Made by a program: the position numbers and the translations under genes
Notes under the pieces: model-generated
Told to the model about the DNA's origin: nothing
The model's database searches: none
The model's input: the letters and a program-made list of their open reading frames with translations, nothing else
Shown: piece by piece, positions 21,601 through 33,240 of the stretch
Layout: the number at the start of each line of letters is the position of its first letter
Numbering within the stretch: position 1 is the first letter of the stretch
Assembly (NCBI GenBank): GCA_963281255.1
Contig: OY725490.1
Coordinates: 3,720,001-3,784,000 of the forward strand
DNA length: 64,000 nt
Direction of reading: 5' to 3'
From: Aphrocallistes beatrix
Taxonomy: Eukaryota > Porifera > Hexactinellida > Sceptrulophora > Aphrocallistidae

Positions 21601-22007
21601 CTGTAACGAATTGATTGAAGAAACTGCCATGCACAGAAAGCTGAATTTTGGCATGTGGGAGTCTTTTGGCTATGGTTCTATAAAGTCCTGAGCTCAGACG
21701 AAAATGTCGACTCATCATGGAATTGTGACGTTACAGTCGCCTTTTTTATCATTAGAAATTTGAGTTTTTTGACTATAACTCAGCCCTTTTAGGTGTAGAA
21801 GGCTGAAATTTTAATAGAATGTGTATATTAATATATCTCAAATATGATGCAACTATCATAAAAAAATGATCACTCATCACTCTGTTATGACGTCATTATT
21901 TCGCATCAAAAATTTCAAAATTGACAAATTTGATGATTTTTCATGTGGGCCTCGGCGGACACAAAATGTCCGCCAGCCGCGCACTGCATGCAAGCGAAGC
22001 GTGCTTG
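21601..22007 (+). repeat. Rep1 copy 5 (internal deletion)
   Basis: CTGTAACGAATTGATTGAAG at left, CGAAGCGTGCTTG at right. The stretch between TGATGATTTTTC and the hairpin side is deleted. Copies 4 and 5 are head-to-head around a TA microsatellite. Confidence 0.8.
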
Positions 22008-22017
22008 TATATATATA

Positions 22018-22850
22018 TGGTGTCAAAGTACTCATATCAGTTACTAAATTTTGATTAGTTATCATATGATTACACAATAAGTTATATTTATGACAAATTT
22101 ATTGATTTTCAGAGGCGGCTTAAGGATACTTCTAAATGTTTTCAACATAAAGTTTCTGTATCGAACTGAGCTGTGAATAGATTGATGCAAATTTTTTCAA
22201 GGAATGTTGTTATGCAAAAAAATTTGGTCAGTTGGGGTCATATCTTGAAAACCGCAACAATTTGGACGTAGAAATTAAAATGTTGCTTAATAGAAGTAGC
22301 CTATTGGCTATCAAATAGGATCAAATTTAAATGCCTAGTTTTTGCGAGTTCAAAATATGACCCCAACTGACCTAAATCGGTTTCCATAGCAACGCTGGAA
22401 TGTAGGAGCATTTATGAAAATTAACCAATTTTTTTCGCATAAACCCATTCGCAGCTCAGTTTCATATTAAAAACACTCAGAAGCGTCCCTAAACCGGCTC
22501 TGAAAATCACTAAATTCGTCATGAATATAACCTATTTCGCAATCATATGACGACTAATCAGAAATTTAGTAACGGATATAGGTACTTTGATACCATATTT
22601 ATATATGGGAACTGCATGTAATGTTCTTATAACCGGCATATGTCAACCGTTTTCTAGTAGAAAGTTCTTATATCCGGCATGTTCTTATAACCGGTGCTCA
22701 TATATCCGGCATCTACCGTAATACATTCCTAAGCTGTATTCTGCGTATTTAATGATTTTAGACAGCTCATGCACTAGTTCAACCATCTTCTACCGCATCC
22801 CTAGTCCAAAATCCGCAAGCTACTGTTAGGCGTTATATGTAGCTGGCCAT
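22018..22850. mobile_element. FB1 copy, remainder of palindrome
   Basis: Centre near 22320. Arms share GTCAAAGTACTCATATC with its complement at 22565-22585, and the TTGCTATGG/CCATAGCAACG motifs. At 22607-22725 a short block of ATAACCGGCAT / ATATCCGGCAT motifs is inserted. Ends are degenerate. Confidence 0.7.
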
Positions 22851-23552
22851 GGCCGACTATGTTAGTGGCAAAATTCAGAAATACCCGGCTACCTATTATT
22901 TTTTTCTCCAGAACGGATTTTTCAGGAATACCATAAGTATGAGATGAATGAAATTTGAACACAAGATGTAGAATGTTTATAGACAGACCAAGTTAATGTA
23001 CTTGTACGATTTTCAATTAGACAATATAGCAACACAATTGTGCCACTTTCTCTTCAAATTTCTGTCGATATTTATCAACTCAATTTAATAGCTCATTCAT
23101 GAAGGCAGCCCATTAAGTAGAGCCGTAGGGACCGGTTTGCCTCTATTCGGTGATAGATTAATCGTTTTAACAAAGTAGCTTTTGCCAGCGCCTGTCGATG
23201 ACAATAAATGGGCCAAGACCACAGATAGTCTATTGATACCGAGTGATCAGAACAACGAGGACCATTTATTAATTATTGCTATTGAACTCTCTGCGACAAT
23301 AGCCACTCAGATGAAGTCATACTACATTTTAGCAATACCGGTCGATGTCAATATTCACTTCGTTATTCAGGGTTCTATCTGCTGGGAGAGCGGGGGGAAG
23401 CTTCCCTCTCAAACTCTTCAGTTCCCCCCCAAATTTTGCATGAAATGTAATATAAATTGCAATATATTACTCCGGATTCAATCTACTGGGGTGGGGGAAG
23501 CTTCCCCCCCCCCCCAATTTAACATCCCAGATAGAACCCTGTTATCCTTACA
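22851..23552. other. Intergenic, no gene recognised
   Basis: An open stretch at 23182-23568 has no domain and runs through G/C homopolymer tracts (e.g. 23505-23515). The GGGTTCTATCTG / CAGATAGAACCCTG pair (23369, 23530) bounds a small MITE-like unit. Confidence 0.3.
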
Positions 23553-23584
23553 ATTAAAACTCGATTAATGTGTATGTGTATATA

Positions 23585-25402
23585 CAGGGTGGTCCACGGA
23601 TAATCTACTGATTTAAAAATTTTATATTTCAGGAACTTCATCTCAGATTTTTAGGGATGACCACTCGTTTTATTGCCTAAACCATAGCCTACTGTATATA
23701 AGGCCTCACAGTAACTTACGAGTTTGGGACTAGGGATGCGGTAGAAGATGGTTGGACTAATACATGAACTGCCTTAAATCATTAACAAAGCACAATAGAG
23801 CTTAAGAATGTATTACCAACATATATAAATATGGTGTCAAAGTACCCATATCCGTTGTTAAAATTTAGATTTGCCACCATATGGTTGCGCAATAGGTTAT
23901 ATTTGTGACAAATTTGGTGATTAACAGAGGTCGTTTAAGGGCACTTCTAAGTGCTTTTATTATGAATCTTTCCATGGAATGTTGCCACATTCCAGTGTTG
24001 CTATGGAAACGTGTTTTGTTTAGTTGGGGTTATATCTTGAAAACCACGATAGCTAGACATTCAAATGTAATCCCATTTGATAGCAAATATACTACTTCCT
24101 ATTAAGCGACGATATAATTACGACGTCTAAATTCAATGGTTTACGGGATATTCGACAAATTACCAAATGGGACCAATATGATAAATTGTCTAATAACTCG
24201 TAAACCATTGAATTTAGACAAATAGATTATATTATCACTTAATAGGAAATAGTCTATTTGCTATCAAATGGAACTACATTTGAATGTCTAGCTATCGCGG
24301 TTTTCAAGATATGATCCAAACTGACCAAAATACATTTCCATAGCAACACTGGAATGTAGCAACATTCCATGAAAAATTCTCAATTTTTCGTATTAACCCA
24401 TTCACATCTCAGTTCTATGCGGAAAATTTATAATAAAAACACTTATAAGCACCCTTAAACGACCAAAATGAAAATCACCAAATTTGTCACAAATCCTATT
24501 CCGCAACCATATGGTGGCTAATCTAAATTTTAACAACGGATATGGGTACTTTGACACCATATTTATATATGCTGGTAATACATTCCTAAGCTCTATTGTG
24601 CTTTGTTAATGATTTAAGGCAGCTCATGTATTAGTTCAACCATCTTCTACCGCATCCCTAGTCCCAAATCCGCAAGTTACTGTGAGGCCTTATATACAGT
24701 AGGCTATGCCTAAACTGATACATTTTGATATTTACTAGCAAAAATCCCGTTAGATTATGTCATTGCGTTTAGAGACTGAAATGAAAGTCAACATTGTGAA
24801 ATGGCACTATGAAAATGTTAAGAGTATAGTCAGAACACAAAGGATGATTCTAGCAGTGAAAACTGGACCTGGTGCTGGTTTATTGGCAACTGAACCATTC
24901 TCCTCGAATTTCTTAACAAGATTCCTGATTGTTTGTCCACATGGAGCTCATACATGCCAACCTGAGCCATGATAAGAGCGGGACTCAGCGTTGAATTTGG
25001 CGGGACATGGCGGGACGCAATAGAAATGTACTAAACATAGAATTAAAAGCGGAACACAATGGGGAAATTTCATGTAAAAGTGGGACACTCGTAAAAATTA
25101 GCTCAATAGAAGAGTGAAAAAAACGGGACAGTTGGCAAGTATGGGAGCTGTTTTACACTTGTAAATTCTCTTGAAAGTGCTCTGTGTTCTGTCTATACTC
25201 TTAACATTTTCATAATACCATTTCACAATGTTGACTTTCATTTCAGTCTCTAAACGCAAAGACAATCTAACGGGACTTTTGCTAGTAAATATCAAATTGT
25301 ATAAGTTTGGGCAATAAAATGAGTGGTCATTCCTAAAAATCTGAGATGAAGTTCCTGAATTAAAACATTTTTAAATCAGTAGATTTGCTGTGGACCACCC
25401 TG
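23585..25402. mobile_element. mariner-type foldback, TA duplication, hosting FB1 copy b
   Basis: Ends CAGGGTGGTCCACGGATAAT and ...GTGGACCACCCTG, flanked by TA. Inverted arms include TTTAGAGACTGAAATGAAAG at 24770 and its complement at 25235. An FB1 element lies at 23683-24708; the opposite arm (25285-25330) shows the uninterrupted sequence ATTGCCCAAACTTATAC. No intact transposase. Confidence 0.8.
23683..24708. mobile_element. FB1 palindromic element, copy b, with 7-bp duplication
   Basis: 1026-bp near-perfect palindrome with ends CATAGCCTACTGTATATAAG and complement, flanked by CCTAAAC (23676-23682, 24709-24715). Centre near 24180. Same landmarks as copy a. Confidence 0.9.
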
Positions 25403-25429
25403 TACAAGTAATATTGAAATTTCGAGATT

Positions 25430-25845
25430 CTCAGTTCATCTCTTGAAGTTGGCAAGACTTCCTCTCTGTAGAAACAGTTCTGTTCAGGGGTGTAGTGGAG
25501 GGGGGACTCAGGGGGACACCGTCCCCCCACTAATTATGCCAGCCAAATTTTTGGTAGTTGGCTAAGTGAGCTATCACGATAATATATTTACTGTTATTTT
25601 AACATACATAGTTTGTTACAAATGAAACTAAATGTTGTTGTTCTAAATGGTATCGAAATTAATAATGTTGAATTCAATTACATTTTTTTGATTTAGGAGT
25701 AGATAATATCATGAAATGGAAGTCTTAAGGACATTAAATTCCTTATAAGCTAAGCAGACATATTTTTAAGAATTTATCCTCTACTTCATCCATGGTACAT
25801 TTGATATCAGGCCTTATATTGAGTAGGCTATGACTAATCATACAA
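25430..25845. mobile_element. Fragment of the element whose long copy is at 45418-47067
   Basis: Ends at right with GAGTAGGCTATG and shares, in inverted orientation, AACATACATAGTTTGTTACA, CAGACATATTTTTAAGAATT and AGACTTCCTCTCTGTAGAAA with 45420-45975. Around 25495-25550 it is broken by a GGGGGGACTC/GTCCCCCC unit. Confidence 0.65.
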
Positions 25846-26109
25846 TCAGTAGTACAATCCTACTAACTATCTACCAACTAGGCGCCATATCCGCCAGGGT
25901 GTGGGATTTTCAGGTGTAAGGTTTTCGCCAGGGTGTGGACAATTTGGACAGATTCATCTAATTTTGGGGTTATAGAAATAAAAATTTACTCCGATGACAC
26001 TCCCCTCTCATCAAGTTTTTTATAATTTAGTAAATAAATATTCAGGCTTTTTCTAGCCAGGGGCTCAGCTGCCCCCTGACCCCCTCCCTACGCCCTTGGT
26101 CCGGGCCAA
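25846..26109. other. Intergenic, decayed repeat
   Basis: Direct repeats TCCGCCAGGGTGTGG and TTCGCCAGGGTGTGG near 25880-25930 and a C-rich patch at 26058-26100. No gene. Confidence 0.3.
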
Positions 26110-26880
26110 TGCCCCATTATTTCCAAAACTTAGCGCTGAGATTAAGAATGATTCGCATCGGAGATATAGACTACGAGGGGATTCTGGCCATGGTCCCAAA
26201 CAAATTTTAAAAATGCTTCTCACTGAATTACTATTTCCTGAATTCTGATACTATTTAATTACAAATGATAGCCAAAAGGCCTAATAAATAGTTTGAACTG
26301 AAATTTATCAGTATAGTATGACTATCAGATTCGAGGTATTAAAAAGTCCATTGCGCATGATCAATTGACACATTACCCACGATTGGTTGGAATAAGTCCA
26401 TTGCGCATCCGCAATCGTCACATTGCGCATGATCTATCATCACTTTGCACATAATATGCAAAAATCACTTAAAATATTTCTATATATGCAAAACTATTCC
26501 AAAAATTTAATGTCGCTAAAACCACCACATTGCATTGCATTTTTAGCGCAAAAAAGCCTCATTTCGGATCATTGTTTTGATCCAATCTCCAACTAAAACG
26601 CCTCGGACCGAGCAGAGGATCCTATCAATCGGACCTAAAAGCCTCCATTCTTTACCATTGGGATTGTATTCCTCCCTAATGTGTCAATTGATCATACGCA
26701 ATGTGCCAATTGATCATGCGCAATGTGCCAATTGATCATGCGCAATGGACTTTTAATATATGCAGATTCAGTAGAATTGCGAGGAAATGAGGATTCAACC
26801 TCGAATGCGGGTTTTATTATCCTTAATGCCGGTCAGCGGGTTTCAGCCTTCCAATGCGGGTCACTTGGAGCTATGTGTTT
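26110..26880. repeat. Old dispersed repeat carrying a TTAA-flanked MITE
   Basis: Outer repeat matches 2950-3270 in inverse orientation. It is interrupted by the MITE at about 26342-26751. Confidence 0.65.
26342..26751. mobile_element. MITE with TTAA duplication and GCGCA-rich ends
   Basis: Left TTAA then AAAGTCCATTGCGCATGATC; right ATCATGCGCAATGGACTT then TTAA. The sequence CAATTGATCATGCGCAATG is repeated several times near the right end. TTAA suggests a piggyBac or Kolobok relative (inference). Confidence 0.7.
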
Positions 26881-27008
26881 CTAGTAACTCGTGTAATTAC
26901 TAGATACGAAATACACTGTAATTGGTCATAATTCTGAGATTGATGCGGCCGTTTCTTGCAGCTCTTCGTTTGAAATCAATGAGAGTCTACACCGAGTTGC
27001 ACTACTGA

Positions 27009-27119
27009 TGACACAGGGCCGGCGCCACTGGTCCGGTTTTAACCGGACCACTTTTGAAAAGTGGTCCGATTGGTTCGGTAAAAAACGGACAGCGTCTAAA
27101 ACCGTGGCACCGGCGCTGT
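27009..27119. mobile_element. Small GC-rich MITE
   Basis: CAGGGCCGGCGCCACTGG ... GTGGCACCGGCGCTG with an internal palindrome GGTCCGGTTTTAACCGGACC. About 110 bp, hAT-like ends; no clean duplication. Confidence 0.6.
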
Positions 27120-27182
27120 GATTGATTTCGTTAAATTAGATACATAGTACCGTACATCATTTTTCCCCGAAAGGGTCAAGTG

Positions 27183-27337
27183 CAGAGGCGTAACCAGGGT
27201 GCGGCACATGCGGCCTAGGTCCCAACCTCAAAGGTTGTGCCCACTAAAATTTCACAAATTAGCATTGGGTGCCACAACCCTCCCACGGAATGGAATGGAA
27301 TTGCCGCAACCTAAAAATTGGGATGGCTACGCCTCTG
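27183..27337. mobile_element. hAT MITE upstream of the RING gene, perfect 8-bp duplication
   Basis: 155 bp starting CAGAGGCGTAACCAGG and ending GGCTACGCCTCTG, flanked by GTCAAGTG (27175-27182 and 27338-27345). The open frame of the downstream gene extends into this element, so its first codons are not gene-derived. Confidence 0.9.
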
Positions 27338-27398
27338 GTCAAGTGGCAGGCCTCCTACATTATCCTCAGGTGCTTTGTTTCTTTTGATATATTTTTAG

Positions 27399-28243
27399 AA
27401 AACAATTTCTGGTCTAGCATTGATCTGGTTAAAATTCTTATTTTATTTTTGTACAATTTTATTTATATAATTTACTTCATGTTTAGCAAGCAGTTGGGTT
27501 CCAGTAATATTTTGATTATGTTCGAGCTCTTGGGATATCTTATTTACATATGTTGCCTACAATTTTCCTACATCATCGTTTTTCTCTTCGAAATTACGTG
27601 GTACTGCGTCTCTTCACTGCTCTACTATACTCCATTCATTTTCCTCAATATGGTTAGTTTGTTATCGAGTTTTATTTCATACACTCTGACTTCTCTAATC
27701 CAGGTAGTATTTATCGGATTGATTTTTTTCTTTCAAAAGATGATTCTTCCTCTTTATCAAAGTACAACCTTCACACAATTCGCTAACTTTTTTGGAAAGT
27801 TCATATTTACAATTCTTATAGCCACATTAATAATAAAGCTTCTAAATTCGGTCCTTAAGCAAGCTCTATCGCCTATCATAGAGCTAATTAACGCGTATCT
27901 CTCTCCGATATTCTTACCATTTCGCTTGACCAAATCCCTTTTTCTTTTCGTCTTCTTTTCATTTCAAAATAGAAATCAGATTCCAGACGAGAATATACAA
28001 GAGTATGTTACGCGAGTACAGACAGAGAGGATCTCTGATAACCATGGCACAGTAAGGAGTAACACTGAAGAAGATTCTATGTGCGTTGTATGTTACAGCA
28101 ATCGGAAGTCTATCCTGATGCGTCCATGTAATCACGCTTGTGTGTGTCCTGATTGTGCTGACGCATATATGAACGGAACTATTCCAAGACAGTGTCCTCT
28201 CTGTAGAGTCTACATTGAGAGGACAGAGAGGATTTATATCTGA
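27399..28243 (+). CDS. Multi-pass membrane protein with C-terminal RING finger (RNF26-like E3 ligase), 5' end unresolved
   Basis: Membrane-anchored ubiquitin ligase candidate. The open frame (TGA at 28241-28243) shows four to six strongly hydrophobic segments over the first ~200 residues, a short basic linker, and a C3HC4 RING: CVVC (28082-28093), PCNHACVCPDC, and CPLC (28193-28204), ending ERTERIYI. RNF26, an ER-membrane ligase, has the same plan: several membrane spans, a RING at the extreme C-terminus, and a short tail ending LNVYL. This protein is shorter (about 280 versus 433). The frame is open further left to 27269, but 27269-27337 lies inside a hAT MITE, so the start given is the acceptor-like site ATATTTTTAG at 27389-27398, implying an unseen 5' exon. 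The alternative is ATG 27480 (MFSKQLGSS), which would drop the first hydrophobic segment. AT-rich coding, no internal intron. Confidence 0.72.
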
Positions 28244-28490
28244 TATACGTATATATATATTCCTATTCCATAATATTTTCATATTCGTTATAATAACATT
28301 ACTTCGTGTCGATCTGTAAATCAATTAATATGTCTATCACAGAATGCGAATTACTGAGTCTGGACTCAGGAACATTGGGCCTGTGGTCGTTAGGGCGACA
28401 TTAGCCCCCACTCTTACAATACAATGTTAGTTCAATGTATGATGGGACGATTGAGCCGCTACACTTTTATGAGCTTCCGGATACATCATA
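28244..28490. other. 3' flank of the RING gene
   Basis: AT-rich, no gene or repeat recognised. Confidence 0.35.
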
Positions 28491-28492
28491 CA

Positions 28493-28970
28493 CTAAGTGG
28501 ACAAAAGTATTTCAACACTTGATTCTTTCCCATACAAATAATACTAAAATGGGTCTATTCATGAAGAGGGTTACTTCTAAACGGTATGGGATACAGCTAA
28601 TTGGATTCCAGATTTGAATAATACGCATTCAAATTAGTCACAGGTTAATTTTTCTAATTAATCATTAATTCCTAACTTTTTGTAATTATCAATCAGTGCC
28701 ACCTTATGCCACATACACCCATTTTTACCATTATACATGATGGCAATGAATTACCTATGGTGGCTCAGGCTGATAAGATTGTTCATTGAGTTGAGTAATT
28801 TATTAGTTATGTTCAACTATGACTAATTCGAATGTGTAGATTTCGAATCTGAAATCAGATTTTTAGTATCTCTTTTAATTTTAACATATTGCCCTTCATG
28901 AAATAATCCGATTTAGTATTATCTGTATGCGAAAGAATTCAAGTGTTGAAATACTTTTGTCCGCTTAGTG
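28493..28970. mobile_element. Tc1-like MITE, copy a (478 bp)
   Basis: Ends CACTAAGTGGACAAAAGTAT and complement, flanked by TA. Inner arms share TATGCCACATACACCCATTT/ACCATTATACATGATGG. A short ORF over the left end is incidental. Confidence 0.82.
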
Positions 28971-29612
28971 TATACTGAAGTATCTCAAACTTCAGCATTT
29001 GATCAAATCGTTTCTCAAGCTCATAAATTATTAGTGATAAAGGGTCAAAAATGCTTGGAAGTATTCATAGTTATTGAAGAAGCAGGGCGAAACTTCTCTT
29101 GTTTGTCCGATATTTTCAATGATAAAATATTTTTCTGACGCGTCAAAAAAATCACCTGTTTTCATCGTAGCTGCTTGAATAAAAATAGATTGGTTATACG
29201 TATACATATGTCTTATTTGAATCTCAATTAGGTTGGATATCGGACTTTGATTGGATTACTTTCCGTATCATATTTTTCTATCGTTACCATAATTACTTAT
29301 AGGTAAAATTTTAAATTATACTTATTTCACGTGTACTTGATACTAAAATGGGTCTATTCATGAATATCAAAACTCCAAAACGGTAAGTGATACAACTGAT
29401 CAGATTTAAAATTCGAAATCTCCGCATTCGAATTAGTTATTAGAATATTTCTAATCAATTATTAATTTCCAATGTTAAATTATCAATCACAGTCACTTTA
29501 TGCCACATATGTCCCTATTTACCACTATACATGATGGTGATGAATTACCACTTGTACCAGAGGTTGATAATTTACTTATTGGGTTGAGCAATTTATTAGA
29601 AATCTTCAACTA

Positions 29613-31729
29613 CAGTCAGGGTCGCTTATTATGAACCCGCTTTATATGAACATTCGTTCATTATGAACTAACCTCCTTGTCCCAAATTCATTTTGTAGAT
29701 AGGATTTGTATTGAATTAAGTTCGCTTAAGGATACCGCCCTCGAAAAAACATATGATTTGCATTACAGCATACGATGAAAGTAGAGCTATAAGAGATGTT
29801 AAGCGTGGGGAGGTATCTCCATCAAGAAATACTGGCACATTCCAAACCGTTTTTGATTCTCATTTCTAGATTTTGAGATACAGTGTCTCAAAGTCTGTTT
29901 TTTAAATTTTCCGCTAGCACATCTTAATGGTAGAAATTTAGGCACTCAATGAATTGTTTAGGACATACCAAGGAATCAAACGCTTCCAAAATCGAATCAT
30001 AGATAGTCTACCATATTTGCAACTTCATAGGACCAGAAGAAAGTTAAAATGACAAATATTGTAAATTTTATCGGTGTCCGAAAAAAAAGGGCCAAAAATG
30101 TCTGTTTTTTTGGGGAAATCATGAATAAAATCACCGAGTTAGAATATATCCAAAAAATGGTGGTCCTACGTTCATCGCCTAATGATATGAAACAACTCTT
30201 GAAATTTTCAAACTTCTATCTCAAACCAAATTTGAGAAATAATTCTGTAAAGACGGTCAATTTTGAAATTTTAAAGTCCCGAGATATAGAGATTTTAAGT
30301 TTAGGTGTTAAGAAGAATGTAAAATGAGTTATTAATAATGCACATAAGCATCCACGGACATTTATTCGCATCCATACTGCTGATTTAGGTATATTAAAGC
30401 CAAATATTTACCAAAAATAGCAAAAGTACCCTGAAAATCCACAAATTTCCTTGAGGCCCCTAACTCCGAATATTTTGAGATAATTGTAGATAATATTTCA
30501 TATTCCTGGCACTGCGAAGTATAATCTATCAGTTTAGAATGAATAAAAAGCTTCCAAAAAGTATATTAGGAAGTTAGAGCGAAAGTCTACGACTTTTAGT
30601 TTCGAAGTTAGGATTTTCGAAAAATGCTACGTCATCATATGACAAAAATCTAAAACTTAACATTCCATAGGGTGTAGTGCAATTATTATCAAAGAATCAT
30701 ATATGTACACTAGTAAAAAGTATATTAGGAAGTGAGAACTAAGAATTTGGACTTGTATTTACAAAGATAGAGAGATATCTCTTTTTGGACCCTAAATGGG
30801 GGTTTTTGACCGAATCTGCGAGGTCCAAGGCCAGAACTTTCAAAATAATTATCAAAAGTTCTCCAATTTTTCTGTACATATTATTAACGGCAATAGTATT
30901 CACTATTTAGCATAATAGCTAAATTTGGACACATATTTAATGATTAGATTCGCCATTTTCTAATAGATTCAAAGTTCTCCATAGAATTTGTATTACAATT
31001 AAATCAATGATAAGTCGAGAATTATTTATTTTTTGACAAAGGAATGTTCGAGGAACCTATATATTTTCGCATATATCCTTTTATTTAAGGATATAATATA
31101 TGATATATCTACAATAGTTTTTAAGATATGACATCAGCCTCTTTCGGGACCTTAGAGGGATATTATGGCCGAACTTTACCTATAATATGCGATATCTCAA
31201 GAACAAATGGTCGGATCCGAACAATTTTTTTTTGAAACGATCAGAATTTTATTTCTGACCCAGTGATCGCTAAATATCTGAGATCAAACTTGCGATTTCC
31301 CGAGGATTATATAAATGAACTCCCTTATAGAGCTATTTTGTTGGGATTTTATTTGCCCATTCTTTTAAATATTTGTGTTTTATAATCTCCAAAGGTGCTA
31401 ATACAATGTGAAGGTTCATATCATTAAAAAAATATCAAATAAGTTAAAAACTAACTGGTAAATGAGTCAAAATCCTCTAATAATTTTCAATTTTTATTAG
31501 CGCTAAACTTTAGGGGGTTATTTCGCAAAAAATACAAAAAAATGCCGTCCAAATAGTGCTATCAGATGGTGGACCGATCAGTAATACAATAAAATTAGCA
31601 ATAAAACATTTTGCAGTTTTTTTTTACGCCAGTCAAGATTTTTCGAGGGCGGTATCCTTAATATGAAGTATCTCTATTATGAAAATATTTTTTGGTCCCC
31701 TGGTGGTTCACAATAAGCGACCCTGACTG
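29613..31729. mobile_element. MITE2 (pogo-like), middle layer, itself interrupted
   Basis: Ends CAGTCAGGGTCGCTTATTAT and ...AATAAGCGACCCTGACTG, flanked by TA. A solo copy is at 40774-40959. Interrupted at TTAA by 29730-31657. Confidence 0.87.
29730..31657. mobile_element. TTAA-flanked long non-coding element, full copy (1928 bp), inner layer
   Basis: Starts GGATACCGCCCTCGAAAAA and ends TTTTTCGAGGGCGGTATCC, flanked by TTAA (29726-29729, 31658-31661). The solo MITE2 at 40774 carries a single TTAA at the matching place, proving insertion. The interior contains no transposase; an ORF at 30049-30327 lacks any domain and is not conserved in the copy at 18985-20657. TTAA suggests mobilisation by a piggyBac- or Kolobok-type transposase. 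Confidence 0.88.
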
Positions 31730-31854
31730 TATTACTAATTCCAATGTGTAGATTTCTGATTTTAAATCGGGCTCTTAATATCTCTTAGAGCTTAGAATAC
31801 ATTTCCTTTCATGAAAAGATCTAATTTAGTACTTTTGCATGGGAAATAAACGAG

Positions 31855-32262
31855 TGTTATCTTAGCAGCGGATTCGAAGTCACACTTAATCGCTTATAAC
31901 TCGAAAAGTATTCGTCCTAGATCAAAAGTAATTACACCAGTGGGAAGAAGAGAGTTGGTGTATTTCATTTTTAAGTTTAAGTTTTTAAATTTTACAAAAT
32001 GAGTTAGCAGTGACACATCAAATTTAGCTCTCAGTTTTTGGTTAATATCTCATGAAATATTTATGATACAAACTTTTCCTGTAAACTACTGTATTTTGTG
32101 TTTTAAATTTCAAATTGAAATATTAATTTTTGAACGAATTATTAATATTTGAATTTTACATTATAATAATGTGATATGACGGGGATTGAATCTATCAATA
32201 ATATCTTCTTTTAATCACACCAGATCATATTTTGATTATTGAATTCGTGTCCAGCACGAAAT
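31855..32262. mobile_element. Truncated relative of the 8747-10138 foldback
   Basis: Complement of 9536-9905: GCGGATTCGAAGTCACACTT, AGAGAGTTGGTGTATTTCAT, TTTGAACGAATTATTAATAT, ATCACACCAGATCATATTTT. One arm only. It shows sequence that may fill the assembly gap side of the other copy. Confidence 0.75.
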
Positions 32263-32692
32263 TTTTGAAAAGATACTGGGGGGCGGCCCCCCCAATTTTT
32301 GGCTCTTTTCAAAAACGGGGGGGCGAGCCCCCCCCCGGAACCTGACGACCCTGCACAAAACATAATCATTCTGGAAGTATTATTAATGAGGACTAGAAAA
32401 TAAGAATCAATTATATTTGTATAGCTAGATTAAAATGGATAAATACAACTGTAATCGCTGAAAAATAAGGAATTTTAAAGCAAAGTTAGTCTAAGTTTGA
32501 TTATATTACTAGAAAATTAATACTCATTCAAAACCACAAATTGACGCTTCAAAATAAAAATTTTAAGAGATCTCCTTAATAATATTCCCTCAAGATAGTA
32601 TATTTTAGAGAGTTTCCCCCCAAATGACACCCAGAGGTGTGAAATTAGTGACTCCCCAAATATTCCTGTAAATTTATAAATTTGGCAGAACC
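32263..32692. other. Decayed repeat with G/C runs
   Basis: GGGGGGCGGCCCCCCC-type inverted tracts at 32278-32335. No gene. Confidence 0.3.
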
Positions 32693-33240
32693 CTCCCCTA
32701 AATGAAATCGGAGTTATATAAATGGGCGCGCGCCCCCAAAATCCCCCCCCCAAATAAAATCCTTATTTTTTGAGCGGGCTCAGGTCGGGGACGTTATCAG
32801 TTTTTAAAAATAATTATCGATGTAGCAAATATCAGTTCCCCATATCAGGGGCTAAACTAGGATTTTCAGGGGGGCATTGAGAGAGCGAAGCGAGGGTTGG
32901 TAACTAATATATCAACTGAAATATTTGCCATCTTGAAATTGATTTAAATATATAATTATCATTCTATTAGTTTAGACTCTAGAGTCATCAGCACTAGCGT
33001 GTGATGGTAATACAAGTACAGTCGACTCCGCTAAATAGGGCCACATCGGTCAGAGGACATTTTGCCCCGATTAAGCGGAGGACCCTATTAACCGAAAATA
33101 TTTTGTATTAGCTTATATGTGTGAGAGCTATTCCGGTCCTGCCAAAAGTGGCCCGATTAAGCGGCTGACCCGATTAAACAGTGGCCCTATTAAGCGGAGT
33201 CGACTGTATATGGATATCCAGGTTCCTGACCGCGGCCTTA
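32693..33240. repeat. Duplicated segment D, copy 1 (with pogo MITE)
   Basis: Matches 34766-35093 at high identity (CTCCCCTAAATGAAATC, GAGCGGGCTCAGGTCGGGGA, GGGCATTGAGAGAGCGAAGC, TGCCATCTTGAAATTGATTT). Copy 1 contains a pogo MITE at 33019-33206 that copy 2 lacks. Confidence 0.85.
33019..33206. mobile_element. pogo-like MITE, copy b
   Basis: 188 bp, ends CAGTCGACTCCGCTAAATAG, flanked by TA. The empty site is at 35082-35083 in copy 2 of segment D (AAGTATATGGATATC). Confidence 0.92.

Larger units (their letters stand above)
29331..31850. mobile_element. Tc1-like MITE, copy b (5'-truncated), outer layer of a three-layer nest
   Basis: 29331-29612 plus 31732-31850 align with 28540-28930 of copy a (AAATGGGTCTATTCATGAA, CACTTTATGCCACATA, CCAATGTGTAGATTTC). 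It is interrupted at TA by the MITE2 copy 29613-31729. Confidence 0.8.

Noticed and set aside
21437..21718. Recurring small ORFs such as MMSRHFRLSSELSG
   Set aside because: The same peptide appears at 35477, 36790 and 56376 because all lie in Rep1; it varies with frameshifts between copies and has no domain.
23182..23568. 128-codon plus ORF
   Set aside because: Runs through G and C homopolymer tracts and MITE-like inverted motifs; no conserved domain seen.
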